Notes under the pieces: model-generated
Told to the model about the DNA's origin: nothing
What the model saw: only the letters and a program-made list of their open reading frames with translations
The model's database searches: none
NCBI GenBank assembly: GCA_049487715.1
Contig: CP150558.1
Coordinates: 682,001 to 746,000 of the forward strand
Direction of reading: 5' to 3'
DNA length: 64,000 bases
Source: Pycnococcus provasolii
Taxonomy: Eukaryota > Chlorophyta > Pseudoscourfieldiophyceae > Pseudoscourfieldiales
In this document: positions 1-11,400 of the stretch, piece by piece
Numbering within the stretch: the first letter of the stretch is position 1
Layout of the letters: each line of letters opens with the position of its first letter
Position numbers and translations under genes: made by a program

Positions 1-1
1 G

Positions 2-607
2 CTGAGCCTCAAGCAGGGAATTTCGAACATCGGCGTGTGGATCCCGTGGCTGAAGGAATCGAGCCTTTGGACGAAGCTCGCCAACCTCGTCGAGCTCGAG
101 TACAAGCATCGCATCACGCAGCTCATCGAGCTCGTGGACATACGATGGCCACTCACGGCGCTTGCGCAGACGTGGGAGGGTGACATCACCATCGTTCTTC
201 CCGCCACGCTGCGCCAGCTGCAGCGTATCGCGGCGAACCCGAGCGCCGACGAGCTTGAGTTCTTCAAGCTGCAGGGACTTCGCGCGACTTGGTCGAAGCT
301 GCCCGCGCTGCGCGCCAACTGCCTGATCGAGATGACGCTCGACGAGTGCGTGCACACGCTCAAGGGCGCGATCCGAAAGCGAAATCGCGCGCTTAGCGGA
401 AAGCGCAACGCCTACGGAGGAACGAGCTTCTCCGGTGCGAGCTCGCTCACCCACGCCTCCTCGATGCTGATGGGCGGCTCGACCGCGCCGCGCGTGCCCA
501 GCTGGACTAACCTCATGAGCCAAGTGAGCTTGCATCGCATGAGCCGGCACTCGAGCGACAGCTCGCTCGGCGAGCTCTCGGGCGACTTAGACCCGCGTTT
601 CGAGTGA
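2..607 (+). CDS. SDP1: SDP1-like triacylglycerol lipase, C-terminal 201 residues (5' end outside window)
   Basis: The reading frame is open from base 2, so the gene begins upstream of the window. The visible part matches the C-terminal region of plant SUGAR-DEPENDENT1 patatin-like lipases: VWIPWLK, then LAQTWEGDITIVLPATLRQ, then a W-x-K-L-x-A-x-x-A-N-C block and an ALDECV-like LDECVHTL helix. Family members hydrolyse triacylglycerol on oil bodies to release fatty acids. The patatin catalytic GxSxG and DUF3336 parts are not in view, so activity cannot be checked. The tail is Ser-rich with RHSSDSS-type stretches that could be phosphorylated (inference). The gene points toward the glycosyltransferase gene downstream. 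Family assignment is from remembered motif similarity. Confidence 0.75.
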   Translation: MSLKQGISNIGVWIPWLKESSLWTKLANLVELEYKHRITQLIELVDIRWPLTALAQTWEGDITIVLPATLRQLQRIAANPSADELEFFKLQGLRATWSKLPALRANCLIEMTLDECVHTLKGAIRKRNRALSGKRNAYGGTSFSGASSLTHASSMLMGGSTAPRVPSWTNLMSQVSLHRMSRHSSDSSLGELSGDLDPRFE

Positions 608-898
608 CATCGGAGACATGTAATACACCATTCTTTTCACGATACCTTGCGGTAAATCTTTTCCCTGACTGCCTGACCACCTCCTGAGCGCTCGCTCTGG
701 CTGTCTGGGACCTCTGCCCGATTTGCCGGGTACGATAAAGCACCTTTACCGTCAGCCGGCCCACCAACCCGGTCCTGGAAAGTTATCTCACTAAACCTTA
801 GTGGTATCTCCTCTCCGCCGCAGAGCGTTTGCAAAACGAAGTCTTCAACAATCCGCCCCTACCGTCCATCGGGAGTAGATAATCCACACCCCCGCCTG
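608..898. other. Intergenic, no gene seen
   Basis: This 290-base gap lies between two same-strand genes. It should hold the 3' end of the lipase transcript and the promoter and 5' leader of the glycosyltransferase. I see no repeat, RNA gene or clear coding frame. Confidence 0.5.
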
Positions 899-2980
899 AT
901 GGCTGCCCTCGTGCGTCGTCTCGCGCTCCTCGTGCTCCTGCTCCTGGCGACGCGTCTGCACCCAGCGGCCGCCGAGCTCGACGACGAGCTCGAGGAGGCA
1001 CCTGACGCCTCCTCGTCAGCGAGCACCCTTAAGCGCAAGCTCAGTCCTCTGGAACCCGTCGCGTGCCCTCTCGTGCACGCGAAGCGGCCGCGGCAGATCG
1101 CTCCCAAGTTTCCAGGGTGCAAGAGCAGCTACGTCGACGAGCCGCAGACTGTGACGCTCGTGCTGGCGAGCGCGGGCGGGCCGCCGGCAAATCTGAGGGC
1201 GAGCCTCACCTCCGCCGGCGTGATTAATCAGCACGTCCTCATACTTGTCGACGGAGCCGCCGAAGACGGCGTGACGCGAACTGGTTTCAAGGGACGTGCC
1301 GCTTGGGCGCGCGCCTTCACGGGTAACACGCACCACCTCATATTCTCGAGCGGGCGGCTCGGATACGCGCGCGCGCTCAATCGGCTGCTGTCAGCTGTGG
1401 CATTCTCGGCGGCACAGGTGATCGTTCTACCGCTCGACACGCCCGAGCGCGTTTCCGCAAGCGAGGGCAACGAGCTGGGTCGATGGCTTGCCGGTGCACG
1501 TAGAGCACTTGCGAGCGCGCCGCCTCAGGTGGCAGCGCTCGCGGCTTGTGGCGCGTCATCAACGGCGTTCGAAACGAAGCGCCGTGCCGATCGGTTGCCC
1601 GCGGTGCTAGCTCCGCTGCCCGGCGTTCCATATATTGCACGTGCTCGCGCACTCCTGGAAGCTGGCGGGTGGCGCGCGGCGGGATGCACGTCGTCGTCTG
1701 GCAGCGAGGACGGCGGTTGCGAGGCTGCGTCACTTGCGGACATGGGCGCAAGGCTATGGGCTGCGGGCAAGGAGGTGCGAGCTTACGTGGGCGACGAAGT
1801 TGGGGCGCTGAAGAATTCGGAGAAGCGCTGGTGCGACAGGCCGGGGTCGCGCCAGGCGTCCTTCTCGAGGAACGAGACGGCGTGCGCAAATGCGTTCCAT
1901 GAGGCGTCCACACGCGCGTCACAGTTGATTTCCGCGGCGGCATCGAAGCGTGGAGCGAGGAGAATGCCGTCGACGACCGAGTTTCTTGGCGAGCTGCACG
2001 CCGGCTGCCCGGCGCCTGCGGATGACAAGGGAATCTGCCCACCAGAGCCCGTGCCCATGCTGTCGCTAACGCTTCAGTACTTTCGCCGCGGAAGCTACGT
2101 GGGCAAGCTCGGCGACGCACTGCGCGACTCTTGGACGCGCCTCGGCGGCGGCACGAACGTCGAGGTGATCGTCAACAACGACAGCGGCGACAGTCACCCG
2201 AGATGGAGCGCGCAGCTGGCGCGCATGCCCCGCGCGCTGCTCGTTTACAGCAACAACTTGCACGAGATTCGCGCGTACAATTTGATGACGCGCATGAGCC
2301 GAGCGGAGGTGGTTGCTCATCTGCAGGACGACGATAAGCCGCACGGGGGTTGGGCATCCAATGCCGTTAAGCTCTTTGGCGCACGGCGAAAGCTTGGCCT
2401 GCTTGGCGGATATCGCGGACGATTCGACGGAGGCTCGATAACGGAGCTGAACATTAAAATGCAGGCAAAGAATCACATCAAGTACGGCCCCAGCTGCAAG
2501 AATTCGATCCCTACGGTCGAACCTTTGACGAAGATTCCGATGATGCTCATCTACAAGGTGAACGCCGCACCTCTTGTCGTTCGTCGCAGCGTGTTTCTTC
2601 AGCTCGGCGGATTCCAGCTTGGATTTAGTTGCAAGGGTGAGAGCGGCATTGGCTTCGACTTTGAGTACTCCGTGCGCAATTGGAAGAATGGATACGAGGT
2701 TGCCCTGTGGAATGCGAACTTTCGCAAGCTCGGCGGCACGGGCGGCACGCGCGCGTCGAAGAGCAAGTTCGACAAGCGTCGTCGCACGGAGATTCGGAAC
2801 AATCGCATCATGTTCAAGATGTACCCCGGATTTCACCACAACAAGGGCAATGGCATGGCCATGCAGGCGAACAAAGGTTTGGTTCGCCGCGGCCGTCAGC
2901 GTGGCTCATCGTTCGATCCGTCGAACGGGTTTCCGAACTTTTCAGGCAATCGGCAGTGCACGGACCCGTGGCACGGGTGA
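899..2980 (+). CDS. Secreted glycosyltransferase family 2-like protein
   Basis: This is a 693-residue intronless gene. The ATG at 899 opens a clear signal peptide or anchor (Arg-Arg followed by a Leu/Val/Ala core, residues 5-26), so the product enters the ER/Golgi or is exported. Two Rossmann-like segments follow. The second, from about residue 385, looks like a GT-A fold: LSLTLQYFRRGS, a VEVIVNNDSGD strand, a DDDKPHGGW acidic motif suited to metal and nucleotide-sugar binding, and a GGFQLGF...GFDFEYSVR acceptor-side block. The first segment (VTLVLAS...ILVDGA, about residues 80-190) resembles a second, possibly degenerate, GT-A module. The tail is basic. A role in cell-wall or scale glycan synthesis is inference; the sugar is unknown. 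Confidence 0.6.
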   Translation: MAALVRRLALLVLLLLATRLHPAAAELDDELEEAPDASSSASTLKRKLSPLEPVACPLVHAKRPRQIAPKFPGCKSSYVDEPQTVTLVLASAGGPPANLRASLTSAGVINQHVLILVDGAAEDGVTRTGFKGRAAWARAFTGNTHHLIFSSGRLGYARALNRLLSAVAFSAAQVIVLPLDTPERVSASEGNELGRWLAGARRALASAPPQVAALAACGASSTAFETKRRADRLPAVLAPLPGVPYIARARALLEAGGWRAAGCTSSSGSEDGGCEAASLADMGARLWAAGKEVRAYVGDEVGALKNSEKRWCDRPGSRQASFSRNETACANAFHEASTRASQLISAAASKRGARRMPSTTEFLGELHAGCPAPADDKGICPPEPVPMLSLTLQYFRRGSYVGKLGDALRDSWTRLGGGTNVEVIVNNDSGDSHPRWSAQLARMPRALLVYSNNLHEIRAYNLMTRMSRAEVVAHLQDDDKPHGGWASNAVKLFGARRKLGLLGGYRGRFDGGSITELNIKMQAKNHIKYGPSCKNSIPTVEPLTKIPMMLIYKVNAAPLVVRRSVFLQLGGFQLGFSCKGESGIGFDFEYSVRNWKNGYEVALWNANFRKLGGTGGTRASKSKFDKRRRTEIRNNRIMFKMYPGFHHNKGNGMAMQANKGLVRRGRQRGSSFDPSNGFPNFSGNRQCTDPWHG

Positions 2981-3061
2981 GCGCGGCTGAAGTTAAATTT
3001 TGTAAATACTATTACGTTATCTCTTTTCTGTGAAACTGTTGTTCTTACACTTCAAAGCAGT

Positions 3062-4144
3062 TCAAACGAATCTGTCGCGAATGTACTCGCGTGCTGATAC
3101 GGCCAAGTCCTCCGAATCCTCCCACATGTCCCTCCAAACACAGAGCGTGTTCGACAGGTCGTCACTCACAACCGCGCGGCTGAAGCTCTCAAAGGCAACG
3201 TAGCCGCTGTACTTTGATTTCTTGAGCGAAGCGAATAAGCCGTCTAGGTCGCACTGGCCTTGCCCCAAATATCCACGGTGTGCTTCTCCGATGTGAACAT
3301 AGCCTAATTTGTCACCGGCGTCCAGTACCGCCTGCTCCATGCTGTCTTCCTCGATGTTCATGTGGTAACTATCGAGATGAACAAACACATTCGTTGCACC
3401 GACATCGTCACAAAGAGTCGCGGCGTCGCGTGCGGTATTGCACACATTCGTCTCGTAGCGGTTCACCACCTCGAGTCCTAATGTCATGCCATTGTCTGAG
3501 CAGCGTTTGGCGACATTATTCAGTGCCTGGACGCAATTGTCCCGTCCTTTTGCCGTGAGAGGTTTGTCGTACTTTCGAAGCGAGCTGTATGTCACTCCGC
3601 ACAACACCTTTCCCCCGAACGACGCACACGTATCCACCGCCGCGTTGAGCAGTTCTTCCCCTCGTCGAGCGACGTCGTTGTCTTCGCTGGAGATGTCCGC
3701 GTCGTCGGCAAGTCCTAGAGACGCGGTTGCAAAGATTCCGTGTTCTTCAAGTAAATCCTTTGTCATAGGTCCGTCAACAGCCTCAGGACTGAGCAGAGGA
3801 ATTTCGACGAAGTCGTAGTTCGCTTTTGCCGCACCTGCGATAGCTTTCAAAGCGTCATCGCGCGACCACGATCCTGAGAACACGAGCGCGTGAACGCCTA
3901 CTGCTGCTGACTGTGACGGTGGTGATGACTGCGATGATGACGACGACGATGACGCAAGCACAACGATGCGACGACAAGCGCGAGCACGACGAGCACAAGC
4001 ACAAGCACAAGCACGACGACGACAAAGAGGACCTATAGGAGTGCGTGTGCGTGTGCGTGCTTGTTTTATCCTGCTCATGCTTCTTGGGAGTGCCCGGAGT
4101 GACCGGAGTGGGAGTGCCCGGAGTGCGGCGGCCATCACCACCAT
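3062..4144 (-). CDS. D-tagatose/D-allulose 3-epimerase-like TIM-barrel enzyme, probably plastid-targeted
   Basis: The C-terminal 280 residues match ketose 3-epimerases of the xylose-isomerase-like TIM barrel superfamily. The four metal and catalytic regions are visible: LEVVNRYETN (Glu), HLDSYHMNIEEDS (Asp), YVHIGEAHRG (His) and VAFESFS (Glu). The family interconverts keto-sugars at C3 using Mn2+ or Co2+. A basic, Ser-rich leader of about 90 residues precedes the barrel and looks like a plastid transit peptide. ATGs at 4144 and 4135 are both possible; the frame stays open upstream but without an ATG. The gene converges on the glycosyltransferase (81-base gap) and diverges from LQY1. The in vivo substrate cannot be told from sequence. 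Confidence 0.75.
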   Translation of the reverse strand: MVVMAAALRALPLRSLRALPRSMSRIKQARTRTRTPIGPLCRRRACACACARRARACRRIVVLASSSSSSSQSSPPSQSAAVGVHALVFSGSWSRDDALKAIAGAAKANYDFVEIPLLSPEAVDGPMTKDLLEEHGIFATASLGLADDADISSEDNDVARRGEELLNAAVDTCASFGGKVLCGVTYSSLRKYDKPLTAKGRDNCVQALNNVAKRCSDNGMTLGLEVVNRYETNVCNTARDAATLCDDVGATNVFVHLDSYHMNIEEDSMEQAVLDAGDKLGYVHIGEAHRGYLGQGQCDLDGLFASLKKSKYSGYVAFESFSRAVVSDDLSNTLCVWRDMWEDSEDLAVSAREYIRDRFV

Positions 4145-4502
4145 CACAATCAGGGTCCTTAGGACAATGAGTGACACGTGTACGTTGGCATTGACCAAAC
4201 TTGGAGAGCACAAACCCCTAAAACCCAAACCCAAACCCCGAACGAACCCAAACCCCGAACGTTTTGTCGATTGGGTTAGGGGTTAGTGCAAGTGGTTTGG
4301 GGGTTCCGTTCCGGCCCCGCAGCCCGGGTTTATTGTGTGGCTGGGATTGCTGTCCTCGAGCTCCCTCAGCCACCCTCAGATTTATCCTGCTGTGCTCTTG
4401 ACCAGAGATAGAGATGTACGGCTCTCACCCCCTCGAACCAACGGGCCTCCGGATCCCTCCCCCCCTGGTCCCCTCCCGTCCGTGCATACTTGGATAGGTA
4501 TC
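4145..4502. promoter_or_regulatory. Divergent promoter between epimerase and LQY1, with degenerate telomere-like repeats
   Basis: From about 4213 to 4290 the + strand carries imperfect CCCTAAA/CCCGAAC units followed by GGGTTAGGGGTTAG. It is a decayed form of the TTAGGG arrays seen upstream of many genes here. No gene is visible. Confidence 0.5.
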
Positions 4503-5100
4503 ATGCTGTCGCGCAGTTCCGTGTCGTCCGCTCGCCGGCCTCTCGGTCTCGGTACAACACGGCCACGCACGTACACCTCAGGGGCGGTCCGCCTATCGCG
4601 ACGCAGCCTGCCGCGATGCCGCGCGGAGATCGACATCGAGACGATCGCGGCGGGCGCGGCGGCGCTCGCGGGCGTGGCTGTGGGCGTCGGCGGAATGGTA
4701 CGTCACACTCTCTCTTGTCTTTTTATTCCTTGCTTATTGTTTGGTTCTTCCATAAACAATTCGTGTCACTCGCTGCATGTGAATCTCACTCACTGAATCA
4801 CTCTTCCTTGCAAAAAATACAATACAAACGAAACTACAGGTTTGGATGGAGACGCAGACAGACCGCAGCAACGAGCGCGAGAACGACCAGGCTTGCTTCG
4901 TGTGCGCGGGCACGGGTTCCATCGACTGCCGCTACTGCGAAGGCAATGGCGTGGTTCGTGTGGACCTCGGTAACGGAACGGTGGAGGAGAGCACGTGCAT
5001 ATACTGCGACGGCCGTGGTTCCATCACGTGTACGAACTGCAACGGTTCTGGCTTGCAACCTCGTTTCTTGGACCGTCGCGAGTTCGTCGACGACGACTAG
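4503..5100 (+). CDS. LQY1: LQY1-like thylakoid zinc-finger protein (two exons: 4503-4697, 4840-5100)
   Basis: Joining the exons gives 151 residues. Exon 1 encodes a Ser/Arg-rich transit peptide and a Gly/Ala/Val membrane segment (about residues 47-64). Exon 2 encodes four CxxC modules of the DnaJ zinc-finger type (CFVCAGTG, CRYCEGNG, CIYCDGRG, CTNCNGSG) and ends with LQPRFLDRREFVDDD, nearly the same ending as plant LOW QUANTUM YIELD OF PHOTOSYSTEM II 1. LQY1 is a thylakoid protein disulfide isomerase that helps PSII repair under high light. The intron 4698-4839 has a GTACGT donor and a CTACAG acceptor and lies in phase 0, separating targeting from the zinc finger. Lack of a J-domain and the shared ending favour LQY1 over BSD2. 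Confidence 0.9.
4698..4839 (+). other. Spliceosomal intron of LQY1
   Basis: This 142-base segment has a GTACGT donor and an ACAG acceptor and is AT-richer than the flanking exons. Removing it joins two phase-0 exons into one LQY1-like protein. Confidence 0.85.
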
Positions 5101-5453
5101 ATACATACAGTAGCGCAACGACGGTGACGATAGATGCATCGTGCCTGTTAATCTATCCGAAACGAAGCCTATCTTACTTTCACTTTTACGTAAATAATCA
5201 ACCTTGCCCATGCAAACCACAAGCACATCATGATTCCCAAAGAAGAAACGGGTCCCGACCTACCACTAGGAGTGTTAGGGTTTCAGGGTTAGGGTTAGGG
5301 TTAGGGTTAGGGCTAGCTAGGGTTAGGGTTAGTCCACCTCAGCAGCCCCTCTCTCCCGCCCCTCTCCCCCGCCCCCCGCCTCCATTCTTCTCTCCTTCCG
5401 TGGCGGCGGACGCGAAGCAAACAACAAGGCCCGCCCGCACGACAACAAAAGCG
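5101..5453. promoter_or_regulatory. GCN1 upstream region with TTAGGG array
   Basis: Positions 5274-5332 hold about eight TTAGGG units on the + strand, broken by CAGGG and CTAGCTAGGG variants. The array ends about 120 bases before the GCN1 ATG. A C-rich, pyrimidine-rich stretch (about 5338-5400) follows. The frame of GCN1 stays open upstream through this region, but no in-frame ATG with matching codon bias precedes 5454. Confidence 0.7.
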
Positions 5454-8400
5454 ATGGCACCAGCGGCGTTCACGTCCGCTAGCGAGCTCGCGTCGGCGGT
5501 CGTTGCCGCGAAAGGCGCCGCATCCGCACCTCCGTTTTGCGCAGCAGGATCCCTGCTTCTCACAGCGCCGCCAGCCGACGTATCACTCGTGCTCGCCGCA
5601 TGCGACCGAGCGCTCAAGCGATCAGCCACAGCAGCTGCGCCCGCAGTATCCGCACTGCTTGGCTCGTCCGAGGGAGTGAGTGACGACGTGCTCGTCGAAG
5701 GCGATACGCTCGAGAACATCGCGAACGCCGCGATCGCTCTGTGCAAACACAAGGAGGAAGCTTCACGAACGCTGGGCAGTCAACTCGTCGCGAGCATAGG
5801 ACGGCTCGTGGCGAAAGGTCAGGTGTCGCGCGCAAAGCTTGCAGATGTCGCGTTGAGCAGCAAGCCAGGTGCGCCCGCGGAGCGGGCGGCGGTAGCAAAC
5901 GTGCTCGGGGCATGGGCGGGGTGCGCGCCGGAGGCTTGTGCGCGCGTCGCGACGGCGTGCGCGGAAAGGTGGCCAAAGGAGGGCAGTGTCGACGCCAAGC
6001 TCGCCTTGATCCAGGCGGCGAGCGCGTGGCTTCGCGCCAATGCAGGTGACGCCCGCGCAGTGCCAGCGGCACTTCTGGCTGTTGTCACGGACGCTCTGCT
6101 GGAAAAACCTGCCACCGGCGCACCCGCGGAGGCGATGCGAACGGCGTGCCTACGCTGCGCGGCGGCAGCGGCAGCGTGCGCCGATGCGGGCGACGAAGGC
6201 ACAAAGGCTCTTGGCGCCGCTCTTGGCGACGCCGCACTTGCTGCGGCAACGAAACCTGCTCTGCGTGGGTCGGCTGCAACGGCGGCAGCCGCGGCGGTTC
6301 GGCTCGGCCAACAAAATGCAGCGTCGGCACTCGGTTTGCTGTCCGCGCACGTGGACAAGTTTGAGAACGACGACGCTGCGGCGATGGCGATGCTCGCAGG
6401 ATCAGTCCTTGGTGGCGCCGGCGGTGGATCAGCCGCCGAGGAGGCGTCGGCGGCATCTGCAGTACTCGCGCACGCACTACTTCGACGTGCAGGACGGTGT
6501 CGTCAGGCGGCTCACGCTGTCGCGATCCGATCGACGTACAGCGACGATGCCATCGGCGAGAAATTGGCGCGCTCCATCTTGGATGCTGCCGTGGCAGAAC
6601 GTGCCGCGACAGCAGCCGCAGCCACCGTCGACGACGAGACGCAACGGCCACTCGATGCGTCACCTGCGTCGGTGGGCCGTGCGCTCTCTGCATGCGCCAG
6701 CGCACAGGACGTGCGCAGTCGTCTCTCCACCTCCCCGGCGGCAAAGGATTTGGTGGCTACCATTCTGCTTGCAGCGCACGATCCACGCATCCGCCACCGC
6801 AAGCGAGTTCACCGTGTCTGGCATCTTGCAGCCTGGCTGTGGCTGCGAGACACCGCCGTCGCGAGCGGCGGCGACGGCGGCGCCTCCACACTGGCAGATT
6901 CACTGACGGCAGCGCTCACGCACGACGTGGAAGGCGATGCGGAATCGCAGCAGGAGGCTAGCATGCCTCATGCCATCGGTGCCGCGGCGAGGTGGCTGGG
7001 TGTCGCGTTCATCGATGCCGCGGCTGAGAGCCTAGGCCGTCACATCACAGATCTAGAGGAGACTCATGATGCGCTCACGGATGTGCAATTACTCATCTGG
7101 CGAACACCGGAGGGTGTCGTGGCGCGTGATCTGGCGAGCGAAATCTCGCTGGAAAATAGTGGGATGTCTGCACCCGCCCCCGCCCCCGCAGCCGTAGCCC
7201 CCGCGCGTGCAGCAGTAGCAGCGACGTCTGCGAAGAAGGGAAAGGGGCCGCCAGCGAAAGAAAAAGCGAAGGACCCGCGGCAAGCTGCACTGGAGGCGCA
7301 GCTTGCCGAGGAAAGCGAAGTGCGCGCATCTGTGGAGCGACTTCGACGACGGCTTTGCCTGGCTCTGGCGTGCGTTGGCACGCTGGCAGAAGCGGCACCT
7401 CGGCACTTTCACGACAATCACATAAACTTGCTCGGAGCTGCGCCGACACGCCTGCTTGCCAGCGAGATTGTGGGAGGAGTCGCGGCAATGCCGTGCATTG
7501 CACGGCTCGCGATGTGCTGCGACACGATGGTAAGTGGATCAGGCTCTGGCGGCGCGCAGTCGCTCGCTCGTGCCATGCGACATGCCGCGCTCGTGCGTTC
7601 GTCGAACAAGGCGGCGGCAGCATCGGAGGAGGGCGTGGTTGCCCTGCAACGAGGCTTGGCAGCCCTTGCGGCGGTTGCCGCGAGACCTTCAGGTCTGCCA
7701 CCGCCGACGTTTCTCTTTTTCTTCCCGCTTATCGAGTGCGCAATGCTGCCGTCAAGCACGTCGACAGACGTGCACGGCGACGTGCGCGTGGAGGAACTTC
7801 CACGCACCGCACTGCGAATCTTTGCACGCGCGTGCCCTCGAGGGTCTTCCATGGATCTTCAAAGGCTTGAGGAGCAGGCATCCTCCATCCCATCCGCCCT
7901 TTACAAGCGAGCACTCGCAGCTTTCGTGGGCGCGGTTGCTTCCCTTCCCGAAGAGGAGCAGGCGCGCATTGATGCTGCGCTTGACATCCTCTTTGCCCAC
8001 CTCGACGACCAATGCGACAATGGCGAGATACCGGAAATCCTGCGCCACGCCCTCGATGCTCTGGCTCACCCATCCGCGCGCGTTCGCGCATCCATAGCGC
8101 GTGCGCTGGACAGTGCACCGTTCATGCCACCATTGTCCCCGGAGCATGCGGCAGCAGTGTGGGTCACTCGCCACGACGAGACGAATGAGCCTTGCGCTGC
8201 CGCCGCCGCACGGCTCTGGGATCGCCTCTACGTCGACGCCGACGTCGACGTGGCGCTTGCAATTCTTCGCGGAGCGTTTCCCACCGCGTCATCCTCGGAT
8301 GTGCGTGCCGCTGCCGCTTCGTCGATAGTTGCCGCCTCGGAGGCGAGCGAGGATCCCGCTATCGGGGCGACGATCCTCAAGGAGAGCTTTCAAGTCTACG

Positions 8401-11400
8401 CTGGAGGCACGGCGCCGCTACCAACGCGATCTTTCGTCGCGCGTCTTCTCGCAACCTTGGCTGGTTCGAACGATGCGCTTGCACCACGTGACGCGCCACT
8501 TCTCCTCACCTTTCTCCTTTCGAAGGGCCTGCTTGACGAAGACGACGGCGTTTACTCGCTCATGGTGGAAGCTGGAACTAACCTTGTCGGAGTCCACGGC
8601 CAGGTGCATCTCGCAGCGTTCTTTGCGATGTGCGAGGGTCACATGGAACGCGACAGCGGCACGAGCGACGTCACTTCGTTCGACCGATTCAAGGAGGGCG
8701 TGGTGCTACTGCTGGCTGGCCTCGGCAAGCACCTGTCACCGAGCGTGCCCGAGGAGAAAGAGAAGATGCTACGCATTGTGACAAGGCTGATCAAGACGCT
8801 GTCAACTCCATCGGAGAGTGTGCAAGTTTCCGCGGCGAATGCTCTCGCCCTTCTCATCAAAGGCCTCAAGGATGACACAGCGTATACGACGGAGCTTAAG
8901 GACGAGCTTCTGAACACGTTGCTCACTGATCCGAACTTCCCACCGCGCGTTGGCGCAGCCTTTGGACTCGCGGGCATCGTAAAAGGCCTCGGCGTGAGCA
9001 GCATGAAGACACTTGGAATTCTTGACGCGCTCAAGGGGGCGGCGGAAAGCAAAAAGGAGGCGAATCGCCGCGAGGGGGCTATGCTTGCCTTTGGGTGCCT
9101 TAGCCGATCTCTTGGCCGACTTTTTGAGCCCTACGTCGCGCAGGTGATGCCGTACCTGCTGACGAACATGGGAGACGGCAGCTTGTACGTACGAGAGGCC
9201 ACGGAGGTTGCGTCACAGCGTGTGATGGGCCAGCTCAGCGCGCAGGGCGTGAAGACGGTGATGCCGATCCTCACGCGAGGTCTCGACGAAACGGCATGGC
9301 GATCGAAGCAGAGCGCCGCGCAGCTGCTGGGCTCCATGGCGCACTGCGCGCCGAAGCAGCTTGGCACGGCCCTCCCCACGGTCGTACCGCAGCTGTCAGG
9401 TGCTCTCACAGACAGCCACCCGAAGGTTCGAACGGCGGCGGGTGAAGCACTCGAGCACGTTGCATCCGTGGTGAAGAATCCGGAGGTGCGTGAGCTTACG
9501 CCTCGGCTGCTGCAGGCACTCGCTTCGCCGACGGAGCACACGCTACCATGCCTCCAGATTCTGCTAAAGACAGTGTTCGTCAACGCGGTTGATGCGCCGA
9601 GCCTATCTCTGCTGGTGCCCGTCATTCTTCGTGGTCTGCATGACCGCAAGACGGAAATCAAGAAGCGCGCGGCCAAAATTTCGGGAAATATGTGCGCGCT
9701 CGTTGCAGATCCAATGGACCTTGTTCCACACACGCACCGGTTGGTGCCAGAGCTTCAGCGCAGCTTGACCGATCCAAGCCCGGAGGTGCGCGCGGTGAGC
9801 GCGCGCGCTGTTGCAAGTCTGCTGCGTGGCCTGAGGCGCGGCATCAAACGCGATGCTGATGGTAACATCATTTCGGACCCTCTCGAAGCAACGCCGCTGA
9901 AGGACATTGTTTCGTGGATGACCTCGACGATGCGCAATACTCGCACCGAGTCTGTGGAGCGCATGGGAGGTGCGCTGGGTCTTGCAGAGGCTCTGGCAGC
10001 ACTGCAGGATGCGGACAAGCTTGACGAATTGCTGAACGAGATTGCAGATGAGATCGGCGAAAAGCCGCTTACCGAGACACGCGAGGGACATCTTCACTTC
10101 CTGAGGTACGCGAGCGGACCGTTGCATGACATCCTCGAGCCGCGCTTGCCATTGGTACTTCCTGTGGTGCTTCGCGGCCTTGCGGACGAAATGCAAAGCG
10201 TGCGACAGGTGGCGCTCGATGCGGGTAAGGTTTTGGTGGAGGCATACGCGTCAACGGCGACGGATAAGGTTCTTCCCGCAATCGAGGAGGGAATTATCGC
10301 GGACAATTGGCGTATCAGACAGTCGAGCGTTGAGCTGCTTGGCAGCCTTCTGTTCAAGATGGCTGGTACAAGCGGGCGCTTTCAGACGAACGAGGACTCG
10401 GACGACGAGGGAATTTCCAACGCTTCACAGGAGGAAATGCTCATGCAGAACCTTGGCAAGGCGAAGCGCGATCGACTGCTTGCACGTGTGTATCTGTGCC
10501 GCACGGATGTGGCATTCCAAGTTCGCGGCAGCAGCCTGCACGTGTGGAAGCAGGTGGTGGCAAACACGCCGCGCACCTTGCGCAATATCATGGGGGAGCT
10601 TGTTCGGCAGATGATCGAAGCTCTGTCTCGTGGCGAGGATTCGGATGCGGCGCAGAGTGCACTCGAATCTCTCGGAGATCTCTGTCGCAAGCTGCCAGAG
10701 CGCACGCTCCCCAAGGCGGTGCCTGGGCTAGTTAATGCGGCAGTCAGCCAGGCTGGCGACGCCTCAATGAGGCGTGGCGCCTGCCTTGGTCTCGCGGAGC
10801 TCGCGGAGAGTACTCCCGAAGAGCAGCTCGAGGAGGTGGCGGCGGACATTCAAGCATCGATTCAGAAAGCTTTGTGCGACGCAGACGATGGTGTTCGCAG
10901 TGCCGCTGGTGGCGCGTTTGCAGCACTTGCCAAGCGGGATCTTGTCGGCGACGGGATGCCTGGAGCTAATGGTGCGGAGACGGAGGAGGTTCACGTCACG
11001 CTGCTCGCGCAGATTGATGCCGGTTCTGAGGGGGCACTTGACGGCCTGTGCGAGGTCCTGCGCGCGCGTCCGGAGTTGCTCGAGGACGTTGTACCTCTGC
11101 TGATGGAGGACCCGCTGAGCGTAACGCGTTGCAGCGCACTTGCGGGTGTGGCGAAGGCGCTAGCAGGAAGCGACGCGATCGAGGACAGCGTAACGGAATC
11201 ACTCGGACCCTTACTAGTTGCTGCCGCAGCGGGAGCGCAAGGAGCTATGGCGGAAGACCCTGGAGACAGGGAGATTGCCGCCGCGGCACTGTCTGCGGCG
11301 GAGGCGATGTGCCAGGCGGTGAGCGTGCATGGCGTGTACGAGCTCGTTTGTGCGATTCGCGGACATTTAAGCATCGACGCGGCGGCGGGGCACAATGCCA

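Noticed and set aside
5274-5332. TTAGGG array as a true chromosome end or healed break
   Set aside because: The array is short and internal, followed directly by an intact GCN1 gene, and similar arrays recur upstream of many genes.
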